From assembly GCA_965223815.1 (NCBI GenBank), contig OZ245019.1:2666001-2730000 (forward strand): DNA of 64,000 nt, given 5' to 3'. The position numbers and the translations under genes were made by a program. Below, piece by piece: positions 41,172 through 49,631 of the stretch. How positions within the stretch are numbered: the stretch's first letter is position 1; each line of letters opens with the position of its first letter. This DNA comes from HKST-UBA178 sp965223815 (GTDB taxonomy: Bacteria; Pseudomonadota; Gammaproteobacteria; Chromatiales; Chromatiaceae). A model generated the notes under the pieces. It was not told where the DNA came from. It saw only the letters and a list, made by a program, of their open reading frames with translations, and did not search any database.

Positions 41172-43829
41172 TCATATCGCTATGGGCTTTCGCTTTCTGG
41201 CGAATCGACCCCGCCGGTTTCCGTAAATCAGGATGAGCAGGGCCGGAAGCAATAACAGGTCGAACAGCAGTGCGGTAAGCAATCCGATACTCGTGAGCAA
41301 GCCAAAGTGGGTGGTCGGTACGAACAGTGAAGTCGTCAGGACCATAAACTGGGCACAGAGGATGATCGTCGTGGTCATTACCGCCCGCCCGGCCTGCCGG
41401 TAAGTCCGTACCAATGCCACCAGCGGTGAGATACCCTGCCTCACACGCTGAAGGAATCCGTGATAAACGTGAATGGTATCGTCGACAGCGATACCCACTG
41501 CCACACTGGCAATCATTGCCGTCGCCATATCCAGATGAATACCGCTCACTCCCATGACGATGAAGATCACCACGATGGGCGATAGATTGGGTATCATGCA
41601 CAGTAAGGCACTGCTCAGCGACCGCCACTGCAAAAACATCAAAACAAAAATCAGGGCTACCGCACCCCCCAGGCTGTAGACCTGCCCCTCTATCAACAGA
41701 TCCTCCTGGTCAGCAAACAGTCTTCCGAAACCGGCGATATCCCAAGACATCTCGTCACCCACATGTTGCTGCAGATAGTGGCGGATTCTGTCCATGAGCT
41801 GGCTGATGTCGTTGGCCCCGTGTACATTGACATTGAGGTTGACATGCGCCAGCCGGAAGCTCTGGTCAACGAAATCGAACAGGTCTTCGCCATCGTAGAC
41901 CAGCAGATATTGGCTGATGAGAGTGGGATTGTCGGGTACCTGTCTCGAGCTCTCATCCTCGCCATGAAACCCCCAGTTCATCTCTTCGATAAAATCAGCC
42001 ATGGAGACACTGTTGTCCACCTCCGGCTGTTGCTCGGCCCAGACCTGGAACTCCCTTATCATCTTCAGGCGTTGAGGTGTCTTGAGTCCACCCACCTCGG
42101 GGCTTGAGAACACAACATCTAGAGAGGTAGTGCCGACTAGCTTCTGCTCTACGTATTCGTTATCCAATCGCACCTGGTGATCGCGGAAAAAGAACTCCAG
42201 AAGGTTCGTCTCGACAACGATGTGCCTAATTTGCGGAAGCCCCACAGCCAGCGCTACCAGTACGCTGAGTACGACTGCCAGAGGGTGACGCAGCCCGGTG
42301 TGGAACAGTCCCTTAACTAGCGCATCCATACCCCCCAGTCCCGTTCTCCGGGTGGGCCAGTCACCGAAATCGAAGCGTGAGAATATATGGGGTACCACGT
42401 GAATAACGATCACATATATCAGCGCCACCCCGGCGGCAGCCGTTAGTCCGAACACACTGATGGGTGGTATCGGACTTAGGCCCAGCGAAGCCAGACCGGC
42501 CACGGTGGTGAGTGCCGTGTAAAGTGCCGGCCTTCCCACTTCTCCTACGGCCCAGGAGACCCGGGCAGCTCCAGAGAGCCCGCGTTTGGACGCATAGTGT
42601 AATGCATTGAAGAGATGAATCAGTGCAGCAACGGTCAGGGCGGACAAGAGCGGTGGAATAATGCTGGAGATGAGATTGAAGGGTTGCCCAAAAACCACAT
42701 AAAACGCCACCGTGCAGTTGACCACCACTCCAATAACGATGCCACTCACGGCTACCGCTAACCAGCGATGGAAGAGCAGCCAGATCAGTGTCAATCCGAC
42801 AATCACGGTGCCCGGTATAAAGACCATGTTGTCCCGCAGCATCGAGCGCAGCTGAGCAACATCGGTTACGATCTGCCCTGCCATGGCCACGAGATAGCCA
42901 TTGAGGCGTGCGTGCTCCACTCTGGCTAGAATGCTGTCTTCCAACGCCATGCGCTGCAAGCTATTGTTGATGGATAACGGTGTGATCAGCATGCCCACTG
43001 CCGACCCGTCGGCTGAAACCAGCGCCCCGGAGGCGAAGCGGTCCTCGAGTAAGCGCCGCAGCCGTTGGGGTGGTCGGCTGCTATCGAGGGTCGTAACATC
43101 GATAAGGGGTTCTACCAAGAACCCATCATCGGTACCACCGATGTGATCCTGGGTAGTTATACTGATGACATCGTCTATCCTGGAATCCGTAAGCAGATCT
43201 TCAGCCAGGCGATTAAGTGCCTCCAGAAAACCATCAGAGTAGAGGGCCACGCCCTCGAACAGCAATAGAATCGTCTGGTCGTTGGGAAACACCTCGCGAA
43301 TTCGATCGTCGATAACTACCGACGGCGCATCTGCCGGCAAATAGACTTTCGGGGCATTGTTTATGTTCAGTCCCAGTAGCAGTCCCGATGGAAGCACGGT
43401 GAATATCACCAGAAACAAGACGCTGAAATAGAGTTTCCATGGCAGATCCAGAAAGATGCGCTTAAGCGTCACATCACGCTTGGTAAGCAGGGATATTTCA
43501 ACAACCGGTTCCTCGTCGAAACGGGTCCTGCGGGAGGTGATGATGACAACTTCCTGGCTACCGTCCCGGGCCACCAGAGTAACTCTTACTCTCGAATCCT
43601 CATCCGAACCTTCACTGCGGCTGGCTTTACCAAGATGTTCGCGCAAACGCTCCTTATGGCGGTCCACCACCATATCCAGTGCGGGGGTCCCTTCCAGCTG
43701 TGCGAAATTCTCGTAACCGAGCAGTTTCAGAAATGCGGGATTTGCATAGACATACATGCCGTCATGCACAAAGGCAACAGCGCGGCTGTCCTGCTCGAGT
43801 TTGGCACGCTGTATGCGATGGTCCCCCAT
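41172..43829 (-). CDS. RND/MMPL-family exporter with N-terminal PAS domain
   Basis: An 885-residue inner-membrane transporter. A PAS domain occupies about residues 14-115; its AFVHDGMYVYANPAFLKLLGY segment resembles PAS domains of FimX-like and other c-di-GMP proteins. It would be cytoplasmic, just before TM1 (about 131-153). Two RND halves follow. Each has a periplasmic domain of about 180 to 200 residues and a bundle of five to six membrane segments; the second includes MASV-type helix IASVAVGIAVDDTIHVYHGF with two adjacent aspartates, a likely proton-relay site. It is closest to COG1033-type lipid/hydrophobe exporters such as HpnN or MmpL, not AcrB-type drug pumps. It is last in a minus-strand trio with a barrel protein and a LolA-like protein. 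Confidence 0.87.
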   Translation of the reverse strand: MGDHRIQRAKLEQDSRAVAFVHDGMYVYANPAFLKLLGYENFAQLEGTPALDMVVDRHKERLREHLGKASRSEGSDEDSRVRVTLVARDGSQEVVIITSRRTRFDEEPVVEISLLTKRDVTLKRIFLDLPWKLYFSVLFLVIFTVLPSGLLLGLNINNAPKVYLPADAPSVVIDDRIREVFPNDQTILLLFEGVALYSDGFLEALNRLAEDLLTDSRIDDVISITTQDHIGGTDDGFLVEPLIDVTTLDSSRPPQRLRRLLEDRFASGALVSADGSAVGMLITPLSINNSLQRMALEDSILARVEHARLNGYLVAMAGQIVTDVAQLRSMLRDNMVFIPGTVIVGLTLIWLLFHRWLAVAVSGIVIGVVVNCTVAFYVVFGQPFNLISSIIPPLLSALTVAALIHLFNALHYASKRGLSGAARVSWAVGEVGRPALYTALTTVAGLASLGLSPIPPISVFGLTAAAGVALIYVIVIHVVPHIFSRFDFGDWPTRRTGLGGMDALVKGLFHTGLRHPLAVVLSVLVALAVGLPQIRHIVVETNLLEFFFRDHQVRLDNEYVEQKLVGTTSLDVVFSSPEVGGLKTPQRLKMIREFQVWAEQQPEVDNSVSMADFIEEMNWGFHGEDESSRQVPDNPTLISQYLLVYDGEDLFDFVDQSFRLAHVNLNVNVHGANDISQLMDRIRHYLQQHVGDEMSWDIAGFGRLFADQEDLLIEGQVYSLGGAVALIFVLMFLQWRSLSSALLCMIPNLSPIVVIFIVMGVSGIHLDMATAMIASVAVGIAVDDTIHVYHGFLQRVRQGISPLVALVRTYRQAGRAVMTTTIILCAQFMVLTTSLFVPTTHFGLLTSIGLLTALLFDLLLLPALLILIYGNRRGRFARKRKPIAI

Positions 43830-43857
43830 GGGATACGCCGGATAGCGCTTTAAGATC

Positions 43858-45666
43858 CTAGAACTTTGCCCGCCAGCCGAGCGTCAGCAGCGAGTGGTTC
43901 TCGTGAAAGCCGCCGGGTGTACCGTCAGCACCGTTGAAATAGTGGGCTTCCAGATAGACCTCGTGGGGTTCCCAGTCGATGTAGGCGATTTCCGGATTGA
44001 TATAGACGTCATTCTCCCCCAGTCCCACATAGAAGCGGGCCTTTGCCCGCCAACGATTTCGAGCGAACGGCGCCTCCATTGAGCCGTTGAAAGAATATAT
44101 GTCGGTGCGATCTATGACATTCGGCGGATTGATCATATTCATGCCACCCACCTGTAAATTAACCCTAGCATCGCCATCCCCCGGATAGAATTCCACCCCG
44201 CCACCCCAAGAAACGCTCTTCACGGTGGTGTAGGTATTATTTGTTTCCGTGACCGGTGTATCACTAAACCAGGCAGCCTCAACACGCCAGGTAGCCCCGG
44301 ATGCCGTGAATGCCAGATCTCCCCCTAATACCCAGCTGCGCGGATACTCGGCAACGATTAAATTCTCCTCCGGGACCAGCCGGAAGTAGGGAACCGACTG
44401 GCGGTTGTTCTGCACCGTCAGCGCATAGTCCATTCCCTCTCTGGAATCGCTAAAGCGTATGCCGAAACCGCCATCGCTGTTGGGCGCATCGGTTTTATAG
44501 GTAGCGGTCTTAACCAACTCTGCGATACGAGGGTCGGATTCGACACCGATGATTTCGCCAGAGTCGCGATTGATCGGATACCAGACACTATCTTCCTCGG
44601 GCAACTCTGCCTCCCTGAATAGAGGGAGAAACACCAAATCCAGCTTGGAGCTGGCGAAAAAGCCTTCCGCCCGAATGATCGGCGCAGCTCTGCGCCTGTC
44701 GGGAAGATCATCGAGTATGAAACGGGTCATATCGACCACACTCACCCGGTCGGTCGGTGGGATCTCGTCAATCCGGCCCCATATCACGGTATCCGCGCCC
44801 AAGGTCAGGCGCCACTGCGCGTCGCTATAGCGGATGAAACTGTTTCCGTAATCCAGCTTGGTACTGTCGGAGCGCCGGCCACCCCACTGATAGTTACCGT
44901 CCACGCGGGCCGCCGCCTGTAGCTCCCAGCGATCATTGGGCAGCCAGCGAATCGTCGCCAAACCGAACAGGTAACCTTGGTTGTCCGCCTCGGAATCTGA
45001 ATCGACAAAGCGGCCATACTCCGCCCGCACATCGTTCAGCCTAAAGGAGACCTTACTGGCAGTCTGTTCCGACGATACAGCCTCATCCATATCCTCCGCA
45101 GCTGCTTCCTCTATAACAAGTTCCTCCTCTGCCAGCGGTTGCAGCTCGATCTCCTCTTCGACCAATGCGGGTCCGGACTCCGTTCCATCCGGGGCAGAAG
45201 CCGGTGTTTCCGGCACTTCATCCACCACATCAGCTGATGACTCTTGGTCGATCTCGATCACTTCCTCGGTAGAAGAGGCTGGTGCTTCCTCCTCCTCGAC
45301 GATCAGAACCTCCCCCCCGTCAATCCCTTCCTCCGCGGGGAAACCTTCGTCGATCTCGATCACTTCCTCGGCAGAAGAGGCTGGTGCTTCCTCCTCCTCG
45401 ACGATTAGAACTTCCCCCCCGTCAAACCCTTCCTCCGCGGGAGAACCTTCGTCGATCTCGATAATCTCCCCAGACGCTTCCGGCATCTCAGGCTCAATAC
45501 CTAGGTCCTCGTCTAGCAATATCTCTTCCTCTTCGACGATCTCCAGCGTCTCTCCATCGTCTATTACCAACTCACTCTTGTCGGCAACCACAGCGGGGGA
45601 TGTCAGCGCCACCGTTATTGCTAAGGTCGGGACAAGGTGTGGAAATCTGCTGATAAATATCTTCAT
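43858..45666 (-). CDS. Outer-membrane beta-barrel protein (DUF1302-like) with acidic N-terminal repeats
   Basis: A 602-residue exported protein. The signal peptide ends near residue 28 (AVVA-D). An extremely acidic, presumably disordered region follows to about residue 204. It contains two nearly identical 34-residue repeats (69-102 and 103-136) plus the start of a third, built on IEIDEG and EVLIVEEEEAPASS. From about 205 on, alternating strands, many aromatic residues and a C-terminal Phe (GWRAKF) indicate a beta barrel like those of DUF1302 proteins. Such barrels often occur beside RND exporters and LolA-like or DUF1329 proteins. The RND gene starts 28 bases after its stop. The acidic stretch could bind cations or span periplasm; that is inference. 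Confidence 0.78.
   Translation of the reverse strand: MKIFISRFPHLVPTLAITVALTSPAVVADKSELVIDDGETLEIVEEEEILLDEDLGIEPEMPEASGEIIEIDEGSPAEEGFDGGEVLIVEEEEAPASSAEEVIEIDEGFPAEEGIDGGEVLIVEEEEAPASSTEEVIEIDQESSADVVDEVPETPASAPDGTESGPALVEEEIELQPLAEEELVIEEAAAEDMDEAVSSEQTASKVSFRLNDVRAEYGRFVDSDSEADNQGYLFGLATIRWLPNDRWELQAAARVDGNYQWGGRRSDSTKLDYGNSFIRYSDAQWRLTLGADTVIWGRIDEIPPTDRVSVVDMTRFILDDLPDRRRAAPIIRAEGFFASSKLDLVFLPLFREAELPEEDSVWYPINRDSGEIIGVESDPRIAELVKTATYKTDAPNSDGGFGIRFSDSREGMDYALTVQNNRQSVPYFRLVPEENLIVAEYPRSWVLGGDLAFTASGATWRVEAAWFSDTPVTETNNTYTTVKSVSWGGGVEFYPGDGDARVNLQVGGMNMINPPNVIDRTDIYSFNGSMEAPFARNRWRAKARFYVGLGENDVYINPEIAYIDWEPHEVYLEAHYFNGADGTPGGFHENHSLLTLGWRAKF
45247..45484 (-). repeat. 102-bp tandem repeats in the barrel gene
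   Basis: Two complete 102-bp units (45247-45348 and 45349-45450) and a partial third from 45451 to about 45484. They are exactly in frame (34 codons) and differ by only a few bases. Such repeats can expand or contract without a frameshift. Confidence 0.85.
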
Positions 45667-45804
45667 AGTCTCGGAAATTCTCCATTCTGGGCGGTCGCCA
45701 CTGCCCTGCTGTCCTCGTGACTTGCGGTATCCCTCTCAGCCTGCGTCGCGCTGCAATACGGCAGCCTTTCGCACAGTCGACTAAGCACCCTGGCACGGCT
45801 GATG

Positions 45805-46647
45805 TCAAGGGCGAAAACGCTTCTCCCGACTTACATCCGAAAGGCCCTGTTTGGTGAATAGCACATCGGGTAGCCCCTGGTCGTATCGAATCTTCTTGGT
45901 GACGAGTTGGGTCTTGTGGCCGCTCTTGAGGTCGTACATGGTGCTGTCCAGAACCGTCCAGTAACCTTGAATGCGCTTCAACTTTCTCGCCATCAGGCGC
46001 TTGACCGGCTTCTTGATTCCCTTTTTGTAATAGTCGATCCGTAACGGGATCAAACTCTTTGGGTGAATCCAACTGATGCGCTTTGAATAGACGGAGTTGG
46101 AGGTGTCCACCGGTGTACTGATCAACACGTCACAGGCGATCTTCCCCACCTTGCCTTTCCCATAGAGGCGGTGGCGATCCATTTCCACCTCCCGATCTCG
46201 GAGGTCCTCGTAGAGAAAATCCGATCCGACAAACCGCCCCCCCTTTCGGGATGCGGAGATAACCCGCACCCGTCCCAGCGCCGGCAGATAGAGCCACTGG
46301 TTACTCTCGTCCCCGGGATAGTCCTTGGTTAACAGGCCAGTATCAGCTATGTCCGCGGGCTTCACAAAACGCATGAGTGTCCATCGCTCCGCCTTCCCCT
46401 TGTCCTTGGCAAATGAGTAGAGCAGTCGCGTCCGCGATTTCCTCCCCTTCTCCTTGAGCACCATCAACACCTGGGAACTCATGTCCTTACCGTCTTTTCT
46501 GTTGTAAACCTTTCTGGCGAGCGCCAATCCTGCGGTATCGCCTTTGACACCCGCTCCCTCGGCTGTTGTGACGCACTGAGCCAGCATAATAAAGAGGATT
46601 GCGGAGCTAAATATCAGCCAATTGAAATTTGCTCGCTCTGTAATCAT
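45805..46647 (-). CDS. LolA-like outer-membrane lipoprotein-sorting protein
   Basis: A 280-residue predicted periplasmic protein, longer than LolA. A signal peptide (hydrophobic segment about residues 10-25, cleavage near AEG) is followed by the LolA_like (PF17131) beta fold, with VLKEKGRKSRTRLLYSFAKD, DESNQWLYLPALGRVRVISAS, FVGSDFLYEDLRD and a late LDSTMYDLKSGHKTQLV segment. Family members probably carry lipids or lipoproteins across the periplasm. It is the first gene of the trio with the barrel and the PAS-RND exporter; a 138-base gap separates it from the barrel gene. Confidence 0.87.
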   Translation of the reverse strand: MITERANFNWLIFSSAILFIMLAQCVTTAEGAGVKGDTAGLALARKVYNRKDGKDMSSQVLMVLKEKGRKSRTRLLYSFAKDKGKAERWTLMRFVKPADIADTGLLTKDYPGDESNQWLYLPALGRVRVISASRKGGRFVGSDFLYEDLRDREVEMDRHRLYGKGKVGKIACDVLISTPVDTSNSVYSKRISWIHPKSLIPLRIDYYKKGIKKPVKRLMARKLKRIQGYWTVLDSTMYDLKSGHKTQLVTKKIRYDQGLPDVLFTKQGLSDVSREKRFRP

Positions 46648-47076
46648 CTACTTTAGAACTCCGAATCCCGCAACGCGATACCGACTTGCAGAAGAATTTT
46701 TTATATCCCAGGGAGCCAATTCCACAGCAAACTAAGGAACCGAATTCCCCGATGTTGTCATACAGCTATAGTTAGCGGCAACAGGAAATAAAGGCTTTAA
46801 CCGCTGTCTTTAGACAGGAGCTTAAGTTAATTGACTTGATGGCTTGCCCTCTTCAACCCACAACAGGGCGACCCCTAGTCACGTCGGCTTTGCGCTGCCG
46901 CGACCCGAATTGGTCCCGGATGGTTCGTTTTCCCAAGTCTTCGCACGCAAGCCCATGGTTCTCGCAGCGTGCACCTCGAAAAAGGGGTGAAGCGATGCCG
47001 ATACTTGTCGTCTGGTGGGAAGATACGCAATAGGTTAGTATTTCACAACATGCTTACTCATCACCCGTTGCAATAG
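46648..47076. other. Divergent intergenic region between the envelope trio and glcD
   Basis: About 430 bases with no supported gene; the frame at 46836-47033 lacks any resemblance and ribosome binding site. CTGTCT-TT-AGACAG at 46804-46817 is a perfect inverted repeat that could be an operator. Confidence 0.45.
46804..46817. promoter_or_regulatory. Perfect 14-bp inverted repeat, possible operator
   Basis: CTGTCT (46804-46809), TT, AGACAG (46812-46817). It lies 157 bases upstream of the LolA-like gene and 260 upstream of glcD. The regulator is unknown. Confidence 0.3.
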
Positions 47077-48567
47077 ATGCCGAACCGCCAGAGTGTGCCC
47101 AACCGAGAACCTATAGCAAGGAGCACACTGGTTAAGGCACTTCTGGAAATTCTGCCGGCAACTGCAGTGGTCTCGGAGGAGGAGGCACTGCGGCCCTATG
47201 AGTGCGATGGACTGCCCGCCTACCGAAAAATACCGCTGGCAGTGGCGCTTCCGGAAACCGTAGAGCAGGTCCGCAGGATCATGGCGCTATGCCACGGTCT
47301 TGGGGTCCCTGTGGTTGCCCGCGGGGCGGCTACAGGATTATCCGGTGGGGCGCTGCCCCTTACCGACGGCTTGCTGCTGAGCCTGGCCAAATTCAATCGG
47401 TTGCTGGAAATCGATCCGCTGGGGCGTATCGCCCGAGTAGAGCCGGGCGTACGTAATCTGGCTATTTCCGAAGCAGCGGCACAATTTGGTCTCTACTACG
47501 CACCCGATCCCTCTTCTCAAATCGCCTGCACAATTGGTGGCAACGTTGCCGAAAATTCCGGGGGTGTGCACTGCCTTAAGTACGGCCTCACAGTCCACAA
47601 TGTACTCGAACTAAAAATGGTCACCGCAGAGGGAGATCTGGTCACTATCGGGGGCCCGGCACTCGACTTCCCTGGTTTCGATCTGCTGGCACTGGCCCAC
47701 GGCTCGGAAGGGATGCTCGGCGTGCTGGTAGAGGTATTGGTCAAACTGCTGCCCCGCCCCGAGCGGGCGCAAGTCCTGCTGGCGGCCTTCGACAATGTAG
47801 AGACCGCTGCCTCCGCGGTCGGAGAGATCATCGCCGCGGGTATTATACCGGCGGGACTGGAGATGATGGACGGGCTCGCGATACGCGCCGCGGAAGATTT
47901 CGTACACGCAGGCTATCCTACCGAGGCAGCAGCCATTCTGTTGTGCGAATTGGATGGCTACAATGAAGAGGTCTCCGATCATGTCAGGCGTGTTCGGGAG
48001 CTGCTGTTGAGCCAAGGAGCGAGTGAAGTCAAGACGGCCCGCGACGAGGAGGAGCGCATCACCTTTTGGAAAGGACGCAAGTCGGCCTTCCCGGCGGTAG
48101 GTAGGCTGGCCCCCGACTACTATTGCATGGATGGCACCGTCCCCCGCAAACGCCTTGCCGAGGTCTTGACAGGCATCAGTGAACTCTCGGCTACGTTTGA
48201 GCTCCCGGTGGCGAATGTCTTTCATGCGGGAGACGGCAACCTTCACCCGCTGATCCTGTATGACGCCAACCGCCAGGGAGAACTGCAGCGCGCCGAAGAG
48301 TTAGGCGCCCGGATACTTGAGCTCTGCGTGGAGGTGGGAGGCACGATTACCGGTGAACATGGCGTAGGACATGAAAAACTGCATCAAATGTGCGTTCAGT
48401 TCAACGAGAAAGAGTTGAATCAATTTCGCAGCATCAAGTCCGCCTTCGATCCCGCACAACTGCTCAACCCTGGCAAAGTCATACCCCAACCGCGCCACTG
48501 CTCCGAGTACCGTTCTCTGGCACCGGACACCCTGATACCGCCAGCGCAACGCGCCAGTTCGAAATGA
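47077..48567 (+). CDS. glcD: Glycolate oxidase FAD-linked subunit GlcD
   Basis: FAD subunit of the three-part glycolate dehydrogenase that oxidises glycolate to glyoxylate; 496 residues. The FAD-binding PCMH domain includes VPVVARGAATGLSGGALP and DPSSQIACTIGGNVAENSGG. The C-terminal cap ends with NVFHAGDGNLHP and GTITGEHGVGHEK, with conserved histidines near the flavin. Its stop overlaps the glcE start. In an autotroph it would salvage 2-phosphoglycolate; there is no autotrophy gene here to prove that. Confidence 0.96.
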   Translation: MPNRQSVPNREPIARSTLVKALLEILPATAVVSEEEALRPYECDGLPAYRKIPLAVALPETVEQVRRIMALCHGLGVPVVARGAATGLSGGALPLTDGLLLSLAKFNRLLEIDPLGRIARVEPGVRNLAISEAAAQFGLYYAPDPSSQIACTIGGNVAENSGGVHCLKYGLTVHNVLELKMVTAEGDLVTIGGPALDFPGFDLLALAHGSEGMLGVLVEVLVKLLPRPERAQVLLAAFDNVETAASAVGEIIAAGIIPAGLEMMDGLAIRAAEDFVHAGYPTEAAAILLCELDGYNEEVSDHVRRVRELLLSQGASEVKTARDEEERITFWKGRKSAFPAVGRLAPDYYCMDGTVPRKRLAEVLTGISELSATFELPVANVFHAGDGNLHPLILYDANRQGELQRAEELGARILELCVEVGGTITGEHGVGHEKLHQMCVQFNEKELNQFRSIKSAFDPAQLLNPGKVIPQPRHCSEYRSLAPDTLIPPAQRASSK

Positions 48568-49631
48568 GTCTGGAGAGTGACCTTAGCGCGGACTATTCCA
48601 AGCGCATAACCGAAGCCTCAAAGAGGGGTATAGGGTTGGAACTGGTGGGTGGTGGCAGTAAGCGTTTTTATGGCCGAGTACCGGTAGGGGAGCCCCTGGA
48701 TCTCTCCGGACACCAGGGCATCCTGAGTTACGAGCCGCGTGAATTGGTGTTGACTGCGCGGGCGGGAACCCGCCTGGACATTATCGAGCAGACTTTGCGG
48801 CAGCAGGGTCAAATGCTGCCATTCGAGCCCCCACATTTTGGCGCGTCGGCAACGGTCGGGGGAACTCTGTCCTGCGGACTTTCCGGGCCACGTCGGCCCT
48901 ATGCAGGCGCCCTTAGAGACTTCGTCCTCGGCGCGCGAATCATCAACGGTCGGGGTGATATTCTTCGTTTCGGAGGCGAAGTCATGAAAAACGTCGCCGG
49001 TTATGACGCCTCGCGACTAATGGCAGCCGCCATGGGCTCCCTCGGCGTTGTGCTGGACGTCAGCTTCAAAGTGCTTCCACTGCCCGAGCGGGAGATTACG
49101 CTGTCCCAAGAGTGCGGCGCCAGCCAGGCCATAACCAAAATGAACCAGCTTTCAGGGCAGGCATTCCCAATCTCAGCAGCCAGCTTCGACGGCATCAGGC
49201 TGCACATTCGAATTTCAGGTGCTCCCAAGGCAGTGATAGCGGCTAATAATCGTATTGGTGGCGACACTATGAAAGATGACGATTGCTACTGGGAACAGCT
49301 GCGGGAGCACCAGCTTCCCTTCTTTGCTCACGACCTTCCACTCTGGAGACTCTCACTACCGCCAACCACACCCCATTTAGACGAACACCAAAACCAGTAT
49401 ATCGAATGGGGCGGTGCCCAGCGCTGGTTACTCTCCAAGGACGACTCATCCCGAATTCGCGCCCTCGCCGCACGCTTTGGGGGACATGCCACCCTATTCC
49501 GCGGCGGCGACCATAACGGAGAGGTATTTCATCCGCTAAGCCAACCGCTCATCGGGTTGCACCGCCGTTTAAAGCTTGCTTTCGACCCCCAGGGCATCTT
49601 CAATCCAGGGCGCCTCTATCGCGAATTCTAA
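48564..49631 (+). CDS. glcE: Glycolate oxidase FAD-binding subunit GlcE
   Basis: A second flavin-binding subunit, 355 residues. The frame is open upstream inside glcD, but the ATG at 48564 overlaps the glcD stop as ATGA and begins the family sequence. The FAD-binding half is visible as ARAGTRLDIIEQTL, FGASATVGGTLSCGLSGPRRPYAG and the FGGEVMKNVAGYDASRLM segment. It ends HRRLKLAFDPQGIFNPGRLY, as expected. Its stop overlaps the glcF start. Confidence 0.95.
   Translation: MSLESDLSADYSKRITEASKRGIGLELVGGGSKRFYGRVPVGEPLDLSGHQGILSYEPRELVLTARAGTRLDIIEQTLRQQGQMLPFEPPHFGASATVGGTLSCGLSGPRRPYAGALRDFVLGARIINGRGDILRFGGEVMKNVAGYDASRLMAAAMGSLGVVLDVSFKVLPLPEREITLSQECGASQAITKMNQLSGQAFPISAASFDGIRLHIRISGAPKAVIAANNRIGGDTMKDDDCYWEQLREHQLPFFAHDLPLWRLSLPPTTPHLDEHQNQYIEWGGAQRWLLSKDDSSRIRALAARFGGHATLFRGGDHNGEVFHPLSQPLIGLHRRLKLAFDPQGIFNPGRLYREF

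Noticed and set aside
44981..45784. 267-codon serine-rich open frame on the plus strand
   Set aside because: It is the antisense of the acidic repeat region of the barrel gene; its Ser-rich sequence only mirrors Glu/Asp codons.
46836..47033. 65-codon frame before glcD
   Set aside because: No homology that I can see, no ribosome binding site, and an unnatural residue mix.
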